Of a DNA stretch of 64,000 bases, positions 1-9,957 are shown one piece after another. A program made the position numbers and the translations under genes. The DNA comes from Nicotiana tabacum. Lineage: Eukaryota; Streptophyta; Magnoliopsida; Solanales; Solanaceae. The notes under the pieces were generated by a model that was not told the DNA's origin, did no database searches, and was given only the letters and a program-made list of their open reading frames with translations. The stretch is taken from positions 106,307,161 through 106,371,160 of the forward strand of contig NC_134087.1 of the NCBI RefSeq assembly GCF_000715075.1. The letters run 5' to 3'. How positions within the stretch are numbered: position 1 is the stretch's first letter; each line of letters starts with the position of its first letter.

Positions 1-248
1 AAAAAAAAAAGTTAGGTATAAGACTAAGAGTTCACTTATATTATTTCTTTTTCTTTCTCCATTTCTCCTTTTTTTATAGGAAAAAAGCTAAATGTAAAAA
101 AGTCAAAGATTAAGATGCCTACAAAAGCGCTAGGATAGGGAAGTTAAGAACAGTTAACATCAAGTCATAAAGGCTATAGCATAATAAAAATATACAGGCT
201 AATTATGCAGCTAATTAGTCTACAAATTAAGTATGTGCACATGCTTAC
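1..248 (-). other. Intron 1 of the TIP aquaporin gene (partial)
   Basis: This AT-rich stretch follows the exon 1 donor site; on the minus strand the GT is at 248-247 in the context ATG|GTAAGC. The intron runs off the left edge, so its acceptor and the remaining exon or exons, with the second NPA motif, are outside the window. Reading through the donor soon leads to a stop, which fits an intron. Confidence 0.75.
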
Positions 249-632
249 CATGCCACCAGTGGCAAATTCAAGGAGGAAGCAAGCAACAGTGGATCCAAGC
301 AACTGTGCGACAATGTAGAGAATGCCACGGAACAAAGTGATGTTTCCACCAACGAAAGCACCGAAGGTAACGGCGGGATTAACATGGCCGCCGGAGATGT
401 TAGCACCGACGGAGACGGCCACAAACAGCCCGAAGGCATGCGCTATAGAGGCAGAGATGAGGCCGGCGGGAGTAGCGGTACCGTCAGCTGATAGCTTGTT
501 GAAAGCCATGCCAGAACCCTGACCTGCGAAAACGAAGATCAGGGTACAGATGAACTCCGCCAAGGCCGCCTTGAGCGTCCCTGATTGGCGGAGTTCCTCA
601 TGGCTTCCAACAGCAATTTGGTGGATCGGCAT
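249..632 (-). CDS. TIP1: Tonoplast intrinsic protein (TIP1-type aquaporin), exon 1
   Basis: Exon 1 encodes the first 128 residues of a vacuolar-membrane aquaporin, a channel for water and small neutral solutes. The start [10 protein letters not shown] is typical of the TIP1 group. Hydrophobic segments lie at about residues 22-42, 56-78 and 103-125. Loop B carries the first NPA box (N85-P86-A87) in the context [12 protein letters not shown]. His65 in IAHAFG matches the helix-2 histidine of the TIP selectivity filter. The exon ends at a complete Met codon (phase 0) before GTAAGC, where the family continues toward the second half of the pore. A full TIP is about 250 residues, so about half is visible, with no frameshift. 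The ATG at 632-630 is chosen from the family N-terminus. A TATA box lies about 105 bp upstream. The subfamily is fairly sure; the exact paralogue is not. Confidence 0.93.
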
Positions 633-1083
633 GGTCGGAAAAACAGGATCTGAAAATAGAGAAAATGAAAATTTTCTAGTGTTACAGAGTCACTATAGGA
701 AAGGGGAGTGATGAAAATAGGGAAAGTTTGCATGGATTTATATTGAGAAATTGGTAAATTGCATGGGGTGTTAGGAACCGGCCATAGCAGGTAGCCGGTT
801 ACTATTTGGACCATATTATAAGATTCAAATGAAAAATTGTGGGCGAGTGGTCCTGTAGAGGTCGAGAGGCCTGCATTGACAGCTAAGAATTCACCTCCAA
901 TTTGCTGTGGTGATGACACGTGGACAAGACGACAAGGAGCCACGTCATAGGGTTCTGTTTGATAATGACATAAAAGAGTGGGAGTGTCCCCCTTGTTATT
1001 GCTTTCGGTCGGGAGCAATCATGCACCATGGAATGATCTGGAAGTAGGGTTCTTAATCTTTTTTTCTTATTTTAATTCTGTCA
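633..1083 (-). promoter_or_regulatory. 5' UTR and proximal promoter of the TIP gene
   Basis: This is noncoding sequence directly upstream of the TIP start codon. It holds a TATA box and is bounded on the far side by a MITE. No other gene is visible in it. Confidence 0.5.
736..742 (-). promoter_or_regulatory. Probable TATA box of the TIP gene
   Basis: The minus strand reads TATAAAT in the context TCAATATAAATCCATG, about 105 bp before the start codon. This would place transcription start near 705 and give a 5' UTR of about 70 nt. Confidence 0.5.
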
Positions 1084-1326
1084 TCGGTTTCAGTTTAGGT
1101 GAACCTATTTTCTTGGTCGTTCCAAAAAGAATGAACATTTTCTAAATTTAGTAACAATTTAGCTTAAAGTTACAACTTTACCCTTAATGAGAAGCTTTTA
1201 TAACCACACAAATACTCTGGAGCTCATTTGAACTTGTTTAGGATCACAAATTCCAAAAGTCTTTATTTTTTTCTTAAACTCCGTGCCCAGTCAAACACGT
1301 TCACATAAATTGGAACGGAGGGAGTA
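1084..1326. mobile_element. MITE of the 'CTCCCTCCGTT' type upstream of TIP
   Basis: The right end reads AATTGGAACGGAGGGAG. The left end (CGGTTTCAGTTTAGGTG) is a decayed inverted copy of it. The interior matches, from memory, a very common short repeat of Solanaceae genomes. I could not define a clean target duplication. It sits about 450 bp upstream of the TIP start. Confidence 0.7.
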
Positions 1327-1928
1327 ATTTTTTTTAATGGCGATTATTGCTCACTAACTTTTGTGGTGGAATATCATCATATTTCTAGTATTTTAGGAGA
1401 AGCTTTTGGGACACGTGTATAACTGTAAATGATTAGTTGAAACTTCTAAATTTATATATTAAAAAGAAATTAAGAAAAGAAGGAGCAGCAACGGCTGGAA
1501 ATTAATTTAAAAGTTTTCAAATTCAAATTAATAGAAAGAAATGACAAAAAAGTAGAGATACGATATCTTTTCATGTATTAATGATGAAGGTAATGGCTCC
1601 ACTGTGGGGTTTGATATTTAAATATATAAGTTTGACGAGGAATTTCCGATAAATGTGTGCCGACCTACTCTGTTAGCGTAAGAAATTATGAATCTGAAAA
1701 ACGTGCACATTATGTTTTGCTGTAGGAAGATAAAGATCATTATTGTTCCTTTATTGAGATATATAACAATCTCTTTGAAACTAAGCTGTAATTTTCATAT
1801 AAGCATCGATTATGTAGATGGCGTCAACCTGTTGTCACGATTTGAGTGAATTGAGTTTGTTATTAGGACTATAATAATATGTTACATTTATATATAAAAT
1901 AAGATTTGTTCACTAGCTCTATTATACT
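1327..1928. other. AT-rich intergenic DNA
   Basis: No gene, clear repeat or RNA is seen here between the MITE and the 5' LTR of the next element. Confidence 0.5.
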
Positions 1929-2582
1929 TGTATACGGTCGAAATCGTATGCCTCCGATCTATAGGCTCGAGGGATCGTTTTGATCCCGAGTTCAGGCAAG
2001 GTCGAGTTCGAGCTCGAAGGACCAAACCCGAGTTCGAAAACAGAGCACGATACGTACCGAGGTCGAGTATGCTCGACCCCGGAATAATACCGTTATGAAC
2101 TTGTAACAGAATGGGCTAGATTCCTGCCACGTTCCCAAGATTACGGCGCAAATCCCGGAATAGGATTGTATTATTCCGTACTAGGCGGTTAGACAGTTGT
2201 ACCAAGAATATTCCTTACTGTAAATAGAAATATACCTTATTTAGGGTTCCCCTATTATATAAAGGGGACCCCAATCATTTTAACATCATCTAATCATTGA
2301 GCAAAGAAATATACTCTCTACTTTTCGCTTACTGTTCATCAGAATTGTCCATTAACTCTACTATTCTTACTTTACTTTTCTTACTTAATTGTTCTTATTG
2401 TTTTAAGCCAACCTCGAGGTCACTAAGCTCGAGATCACCACTGCTGAGTAACATTGGTTTGATTCACTTGTCTCTTTCATTTCTACTTCGTATTTCTTGA
2501 TTATTAATTGGTATTGAACTAAATCACATATCTTTAAAATCACAAATCCATTTAATTGTTACTCGTATTTTCGAGGTAAACA
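1929..2582 (+). repeat. 5' LTR of the Tat-lineage element
   Basis: It starts TGTATACGGTCG and ends GAGGTAAACA, immediately followed by the primer-binding site. It matches 12873-13528 along its whole length. It contains a TATA box at 2256-2263, so U3 covers about the first 350 bp. Confidence 0.95.
2256..2263 (+). promoter_or_regulatory. TATA box in the 5' LTR
   Basis: TATATAAA occurs in the context CCTATTATATAAAGGGGACC and is conserved in the 3' LTR near 13204. It would start genomic RNA at about 2290. Confidence 0.75.
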
Positions 2583-2585
2583 GTT

Positions 2586-2603
2586 TGGCACCCACCGTGG
2601 GGC
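2586..2603 (+). other. Primer-binding site
   Basis: TGGCACCCACCGTGGGGC lies 3 bp after the LTR end, where a minus-strand primer tRNA would pair. I do not assign the tRNA with confidence. Confidence 0.75.
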
Positions 2604-2698
2604 TAAAGATAATAGTGATTATTTCTTTATTGATTCTCATTACACACGTTGTTTTTATACTTTTTCTTGTCAAGATTTTTTGATTCTCATGCTGAAAC

Positions 2699-4350
2699 AT
2701 GTCTAGCTCACAAAACGCACCTATTCATGACAACGAAAGTCTTGGAGAAAACAACAATGTAGGGGTCGGTGTACCACCGATAAATCCAGGGGAAGTGCCA
2801 AATATGAACCTGTTGATGTTAGTTCACATTGCTCTAAACACGGATTTAGGCACAGACCCCAAAGAGAACGTACGTAGGGAAGCTCGATCTGGTGGCCAAA
2901 GAACACAAGGAATGGGAGACGGGGGAGTCAACCTCCAAGTGATATTCGAGATGTTGCAAGCTCAGCAAATCGCCACCGCTCAACTTCAGAGTTAGAATAA
3001 AACTCCAAATACAACTGAACCAATAAACACTCGGCATACTGAACAAGCGCTAGAAAGTCCCGATTAAAGTGGCTCGGGGACTGACCCCGCGATTATGAGG
3101 ATGCTCGAAGATCTCACCAAGAGGATCGAGTCTGGGAAAAAGAAAAATGAAGACAATGACAACAAGGTGGAATCTTATAACTCCTGTGTTGACCAAATAC
3201 CAGGGGCACCTCCAGTTTTGAAGGGTTTAGGCGCCAAAAAGTTCATACAAAAACCATTCCCTCACAGCGCGCTCTGATGCCTATTCCCAAAAAATTTCGC
3301 ATGCCTGATATACCCAAATATAACGGAACAATCGACCCCAACGAGCATATTACTTCATACACTTGTGGGATCAAAGAAAATGATTTGAATGACGATGAGA
3401 TCGAGTCAGTCTTGTGGAAAAACTTTGGAGAAACGTTGTCGAAAGGAGCTATGATTTGATATCACAACTTAGCTCCTAATTCTATTGACTCATTTGCTAT
3501 GTTAGTAGATGCCTTCGTGAAAGCACACGCCGGGGCCATAAAGGTGGCCACGAGAAAATCGGACGTCTTTAAAATAAAGAACGACGAGATGTTGAGGGAG
3601 TTCGTGTCTAGGTTCCAGATGGAGTGAATGGAGTTACCACTGGTCTCGGATGAATGGGCAGTACAAACTTTTATGCAGGGTTTGAATGAAAGGAACTCGA
3701 TTGCGTCTCGACAATTAAAGTAGAACTTGATCGAATATCCAGTTGTGACATGGTCGGATGTGCACAACCGCTACCAATCGAAAATCAGGGTCGAGGACAA
3801 TCACTTGGGAGCCCCCTCTGGTTCAGTTCATCCTAACAGGTTCGCAGCCAAGCCCCCGAGGGATACAGACAGGGAATCGAGATTGAACAAGGAGCAGTAT
3901 CAGCCTTATATTGATCGTAGGAACCACAACTGGAGTTGAAATGCTCCTCGAAATGATCGAAGAAACGATCGAGGTCAAAGCTCTCGGGGACTCATAAGTA
4001 AGAGCGGGTTCGATAAGCATGCCAACCCCGCAGAGGCACCTCGATTGTTAGAGTATAATTTTAGCGTAGATGCATCAGGGATTGTGTCAGCTATTGGAAG
4101 AATCAAAGACACCAGGTGGCCCGGGCCCATACAAATCGATCCTTCTCAAAGAAACCCAAACTTGATGTGCAAGTATCATGGCACACATGGTCATAAAATC
4201 GAAGATTTCAGGCAGAAGAGAGAGGAGGTAGCTCGGTTGTTCAACGAGGGTCACCTTCAAGAATTCCTCAGTGATCGAGCCAAAAACCACTTCAGGGAGA
4301 GAGATGCAAGGAAAAATAAGCTAGAAGAACCACAACATGTAATCCACATA
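2699..4350 (+). pseudogene. gag (capsid/nucleocapsid), Tat-lineage element, decayed
   Basis: The reading frame starts MSSSQNAPIHDNE and continues in pieces across several in-frame stops. A capsid-like domain begins near 3289 (FRMPDIPKYNGTIDP) and runs through FVSRFQME and TFMQGLN, as in plant gypsy gag. A zinc-knuckle-like segment at about 4165-4215 reads CKYHGTHGHKIEDF, with Phe where the family has its last Cys. Stops near 3457, 3625, 3721 and 3937 replace positions where related elements have Trp, Arg or Gln. They look like single C-to-T or G-to-A changes rather than rearrangement. The product would package element RNA if intact. Confidence 0.85.
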
Positions 4351-5121
4351 ATCATTGGCGGAGTCGATGTCCCTCAACGACCTGTATTCAAACGTACCAA
4401 GGTGTCGATCACCAGAGAAAAATGGACTCGGAGATATGTTCCTGAGGACTCCCTATCATTCTATGATGAGGAAGCAGAAGGCATATCTCAGCCACACAAC
4501 GACGCCCTGGTAATTTCTATCATTTTAAATAAAATTCAAGTTAAACGTGTTTTAGTGGATCCAGGTAGCTCAACAAACATAATCAGACTGAGAGTCGTAG
4601 AATAGCTCGTCATGCGTGATCAGATTGTACCTACATCCCCGGTCCTAAATGGCTTCAACATGGCAAGCGAAACAATAAAGGGAGAGATAATCCTGCTAGT
4701 AAACGTAGCCGAGACCATACAAGATACAAAGTTCCATGTCATCGAAGGCGACATGAGGTATAACGCACTCCTCGGGAGACCGTGGATACACAACATGAGG
4801 GTAGTGCCTTCAACTCTTCACCAGATGATGAAGTTCTCAACAGAGGAAGGAGTGAAAACAGTCTATGGATAGCAACATGCTACAAAGGAGATGTTTGCAA
4901 TCGAGGAAGTGGTACCGATTCCAGAGCCTTCGACCTTGGAGAAATCAAGCATCGAAGGTAAACAGGCGGCCAAATAGCAATCACCGCCTCCAGCCTCAAC
5001 GAAATCGGAGCAATAGGTAATCGAAGACGAAGGTGAGGATTTCCTTACTCCTCGAACTTTCGTCATTCCCAAAGAGTCCGAAGAAACTAAGTCAAAAATT
5101 GAGGAACTGGAGTAGGTCATA
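4351..5121 (+). pseudogene. Aspartic protease region, Tat-lineage element, decayed
   Basis: The retropepsin active site appears as VLVDPGSSTNII at about 4549-4584, followed by a stop at 4603. Then NGFNMASETIKGEI and the second conserved block ALLGRPWIHNM (about 4765-4797) occur in the same order as in gypsy proteases. Further stops near 4870, 4976 and 5114 separate it from the RT. This enzyme would mature Gag-Pol in an intact element. Confidence 0.85.
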
Positions 5122-7020
5122 TTGATCGAATACATGCCCGAGAGAAAGGTATACCTGGGAACAGGATTGAACCCCGAACTCAGGAAAAAACTCATTCAAT
5201 TTCTTATTGATAATATGGATTTCTTTGCTTGGTCCCATTTAGATATGATAGGGATTCCACCAGAAATCACCACGCATCGGCTAAGCACCGATCCCAGGTT
5301 CAAACCAGTGAAGCAAAAAAGGAGGCCTCAATCCGAGGTAAAGCATGCTTTCATAAAAGATGAGGTAACCAAACTTCTTAAAATAGGATCTATTCATGAG
5401 GTAAAGTACCCTGAGTGGTTAGCCAACGTAGTTGTAGTTCCTAAAAAAGGAAACAAACTTAGAATGTGCATAGATTATAAGAACTTGAACAAAGCATGTC
5501 CAAAAGATTCTTTCCCCTTGCCAAACATCGATTGTATAATCGATGCCACGGCTGGCCACAAGACCCTAACTTTTCTCGATGCCTACTCCAGGTACAATCA
5601 GATTCAGATGAACCCGGAAGACCAAGAAAAGACTTCGTTTATTACTAAATTTGGAACTTATTGTTACAACGTAATACCCTTTGGGCTAAAAAATGCAGGA
5701 GTTACATACCAACGCCTAGTTAACAAAATGTTCGAAGAACAAATAGGTAAAATAATGGAAGTCTATATTGATGATATGTTGGTTAAGTCCCTACGCGCAG
5801 AGGACCATTTAGTTCATTTGCAGGAAACATTTACAATTTTGAGGAAATACAACATGAAGCTTAACCCGGAGAAATGTGCCTTCGGAGTTGGCTCGGGTAA
5901 GTTCCTCAACTTTATGGTGTCAAATCAGGGTATCGAAATCAACCCTGATAAGATCAAGGCTATCGAGGATATCATGATCATGGATAGTGTGAAGGCCGTG
6001 CAAAGGCTAATAGGGTGAATAGCTGCTTTGGGTCGATTTATTCGAGGTCATCAGATCAGAGTCACCAGCTATTTTCCTTGCTCAAAAAGAAAAAGGATTT
6101 CACATGGACCCCAGAATGTCAGCGAGCCTTAGAAGAATTAAAACGATACTTATCGAGCCCACCTTTGCTTCACACCCCGAATGTAGATGAAAAACTTTAC
6201 CTATACTTGGCAATGTCCGAAATAGCGATAAGTGGGGTACTAGTTCGAGAAGAGAAAGGTACGCAATTTCCTGTTTATTACGTAAGCCGAACTCTGGGGG
6301 ATGCTGAAACTAGGTACCCTCACTTAGAAAAATTAGCACTTGCATTGATAAGCGCATCTGGAAAGTTAAAACCATATTTTCAATGTCATCCTATATGTGT
6401 ATCAACCACTTACCCCTTCCGAAATATTTTGCATAAGCCCGAGCTATCGGGCCGATTGGCCAAATAGGTCGTCGAATTTAGCGGGTACGATATCAAATAT
6501 CAACCCCGAACGGCTATCAAGTCTCAAATCCTAGCTGACTTCATGGCTAATTTTACGCCGACCCTCGTACCCGAAGTGGAGAAAGAACTCTTGCTAAGTT
6601 CGGGTACAACATCGGGGATGTGGACCCTTTTCACAGACGGTGCCTCGAATGTGAAGGGGTCCGGACTTGGCATTATCTTGAAGCCACCCACAGATGATAC
6701 CATTAGGCAATCTATCAAAACTCCAAGATTAACTAATAATGAGGCCGAGTATGAGGCAATGATTGCAGGTCTCGAGCTAGCTAAAAGCTTGGGAGCAGAA
6801 GTCATCGAGGCAAAGTGCTATTCTCTATTGGTGGTAAACCAAGTAAACAAAAGTTTCGAGGTTTGAGAGGATAGAATTCAATGGTACTTGGATAAGCTAC
6901 AGGTAACTTTGCACCGCTTCAAGGAGTGGACTCTGGATCATGTGCCTCGAGAACAAAATAGCGAGGCAGATGCACAATCGAAGAATATGACATCATCCCA
7001 GGGACTGTCGTCCAATTATC
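5122..7020 (+). pseudogene. Reverse transcriptase, RNase H and archaeal-type RNase H, decayed
   Basis: A 298-residue open stretch (5122-6018) holds the RT. It shows HRLSTDPRFKPVKQ, then VVPKKGNKLRMCIDYKNLNK, then TFLDAYSRYNQI, and the catalytic box VYIDDMLVKS at about 5760-5790. A classic RNase H follows after a frame change (6015-6467; FTWTPECQRALEELK, then YYVSRTLGDAETRY). A second RNase H of archaeal type is at 6543-7000, with LFTDGASNVKGSGLGI and NNEAEYEAMIAGLELA supplying Asp and Glu. The dual RNase H arrangement is what places the element in the Tat lineage. A stop at 6864 cuts the second RNase H. Confidence 0.92.
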
Positions 7021-8325
7021 AAGGTCTGTGGTTGAAGAGGGTCATGTCGAGATAAATTCAACAAGTTTAACATGGGACTGGAGGAATAAGTATATCAACT
7101 ATTTGAAGAGTGGAAAACTCCCATCGAACCACAAAGAATCGTGGGCCCTACAAGCCAAGGCTGATAGGTTTGCATTAGATGAAGATGGAACATTGTACCG
7201 AAGAACATTCGATGGACCATTGGCGGTATGCTTGGGGCTAGGATGTTCTACGAGAAATTCACGAAGGCACTTGCGGGAACCATTCTGGTGCCGAATCTTT
7301 GGTCCGCAAAATTATTAGAGTAGGTTACTACTGGGATAACATGGAAAAAGATATTAAGAAATTTGTCAAAAAATGTGATAAGTGTCAACGATTTGCACCG
7401 ATGATCCATCAGCCTGGAGAACAACTTCATTCGGTTCTATCCCCGTGGCCTTTCATGAAATGGGGAATGGATATAGTCGGCCCTCTACCAACGGCCCCAG
7501 GTAAAGCTAAATTTTTTTGTTTATGACTGATTATTTTTCTAAGTGGGTGAAGCACAGGCCTTCGAGAAGGTCTGAGAAAAAGAAGTTATTGACTTTATCT
7601 GGGACCACATCATATGCCGATTCGGGATACCTGCCGAGATTGTATGTGACAATGGAAAGCAATTCATCGGCATCAGGGTAACGGAGTTCCTCGAAGCACA
7701 TAAAATAAAGAGGATATTATCAACACCGTACTACCCAACTGGAAATGGACAGGCAGAGTCAAAAAACAAAACTATCATTCAAAACCTAAAGAAAAAGTTA
7801 AACGATGCAAAGGGAAAATGGAGAGAAGTTTTACCCGAGGTCCCTTGGGCATATCGGACAACATCGAAGTCTAGCATGGGGGCCACCTCGTTTTCTCTAG
7901 TATATGGCTCCGAGTCCCTCATCCCCGTCGAGGTCGGAGAACCCAGTGCCAAGTTTTGACATACATCGGAGAAGTCAAATCACGAGGCCATGAATGCTAG
8001 CCTCAAGTTATTTGATGAAATGCGAGAAGCAACGCTTGTTCGAATGGCCGCGCAGAAACAAAGAATTGAAAGATACTATAATAGAAGAACCAACCTTCGC
8101 CATTTTGGAATTGGGGACTTAGTTCTATGAAATGTCACCCTCAGTACTCGAGACCCGAATGAAGGGAAGCTAGGCCCGAATGAAGGGAAGCTAGGCCTGA
8201 ATTGGGAAGGACCGTATCGAGTCCTCAGAGTTGTTGGTAAGGGATCTTACAAACTTAGCACAATGGAAGGTGAACAACTGCCCAACAATTGGAACATATC
8301 ATTACTCAAACGATACTACTGCTAA
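7021..8325 (+). pseudogene. Integrase, Tat-lineage element, decayed
   Basis: The zinc-binding part is visible as GYYWDNMEKDIKKFVKKC followed by DKCQRF (about 7325-7395). The segment before it is frameshifted. The catalytic core follows with MTDYFSKWV, then CDNGKQFIG and TGNGQAESKNK, which supply the D, D and E residues. A one-base frame change at about 7510-7525 separates the two parts. The chain ends in LLKRYYC and TAA at 8323-8325, the usual end of gypsy integrases. A 21-bp tandem duplication lies near the C-terminal end (8158-8199). Confidence 0.88.
8158..8199 (+). repeat. 21-bp tandem duplication inside the integrase gene
   Basis: The unit AATGAAGGGAAGCTAGGCCCG occurs twice in a row, the second copy with one change (CCTG for CCCG). 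It adds seven codons and keeps the frame. Confidence 0.85.
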
Positions 8326-9450
8326 GGTATGCCTTTATCCTTTTGTCCATTTGAGTTTAAAGCTAACTTATTACAGATTTTCGATCGAAGCTATCGAAGG
8401 CACGTGATCTCGAAGACACCCTTTTTACATGAAGGCCTTAGGTTTTAAAGCATGTGTTGCACTCTTTTTCCCTTAGATCGGATTTTGTCCCAAATGGGTT
8501 TTACCAGCAAGGTTTTTAACGAGACAACAACTATGTGCTACCTAAGGAAAACTTAACAGTATCCAAGGCTTCTTTTCAATCAACCTCGAATACTGGGGGG
8601 CATCACCCTCGAAGGTTATATTTTTTAGGAAAACACTTCACGCCTAAAAGGGTCTCGATAGGAGAACTTTGTAATAGGCCAAACGGTCATATGAATCGTG
8701 TCCATATAGAATAGTCGAGCCCCGACGGCAAAACATGTACGCATGTATCAATTATTTGAAGAAGCATTATGTTTATATCAAAAACACTTTGACTCAAAGA
8801 AGCTTACTATTATACGAGCTCTATACTTACAATCCTACTGGAAGCGACTCAAGAGCCAAAATGCAAATGTACCTCGAAATACTCGGGGATTGTCATCGAC
8901 AGTCATCACATCTAAGTTATCGAAAACTCGGACTCATAAGACCTCAAAGAGGCATCCCCTCGAAACAAAGGCCAAGGCCAATATACTCGGGGACTAAATT
9001 TTCGAACAAGTTAGAAAAGTTATCGAGAAACAAGTTCAAGTGACATACCTGAAGGCTACAGCTATATTAAAGACTACGGTCATGTAAAAAAGCTATGGCC
9101 GAAATAATGCAGCTCGGAGACATCCGACTTCCGCTATAAATTAAAGGCCTTCAAACATTTTGAAAAACCGATTAAATCAGGCTACCCTCGGCAAAAGCAA
9201 AATATAAAGGGCTTCGATAAATTCAGCCCTCGAATAATTTAAAGGCTTCGATAACATCAGCCTGCGAAAAAACCTCAAGAGGTATTCGATTATATTTATA
9301 CAAACTAATTACTAATAAGGTTCTGATACGTCGAACCTTTGAAAAACCCAAACGAGTACAAAAATCACATGCTAAGGCATACAAAAATTTTCACTAAGTC
9401 TTTTAGCCAAAAAGAGGGAAAAATTATAGCCACTTTAGAGACCGAATCGG
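8326..9450 (+). other. 3' noncoding region of the Tat-lineage element
   Basis: This stretch between integrase and the tandem repeat has no coding signal on either strand that I can support. It is rich in TCGA-containing words, like the rest of the element. Confidence 0.6.
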
Positions 9451-9605
9451 CCCAACTTAAAGAGCCTAAGGGCCAATGTATAAGAGCCTAAAGGCCAACT
9501 TAAAGAGCCTAAAGGCCGATGTATAAGAGCCTAAGGGACAACTTAAAGAGCCTAAGGGCTGATATATAAAGCCTAAGGGCCAACTTAAAAAGGCTTAAAG
9601 GCCAA
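9451..9605 (+). repeat. Minisatellite in the 3' region of the Tat-lineage element
   Basis: Two alternating variants, AACTTAAAGAGCCTAAGGGCC and AATGTATAAGAGCCTAAAGG, make a compound unit of about 42 bp. There are about 3.5 units. Confidence 0.85.
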
Positions 9606-9957
9606 AACATATAGAGGTCGAGACCTCGTTCTTACTCAACTCAGACTCGAGAATTTTGACATCCTAAGCTCACATCAAATCAATTTAAACTTAGATCGAG
9701 GATTAACGAAACCTTAAGGGGTATTATTTTGATCAATAAAAACCTAAGGATTTATTATGTTCTGGGTCCAAACCAGTACTCAAAATGATCATTTGAGTTA
9801 TGCAATCGAGCTTTTCCACAAATAAGGACAAAGTGATATTCAACACAAGTCAAAAATGAGAAAAGAGATCATTTTATATTTCCAAGAGATGATTACAAAA
9901 GATATTTACACAAGGGTTGCTTGCACAAAAAACACCAAAACAAAAAGAAACCTAAAG

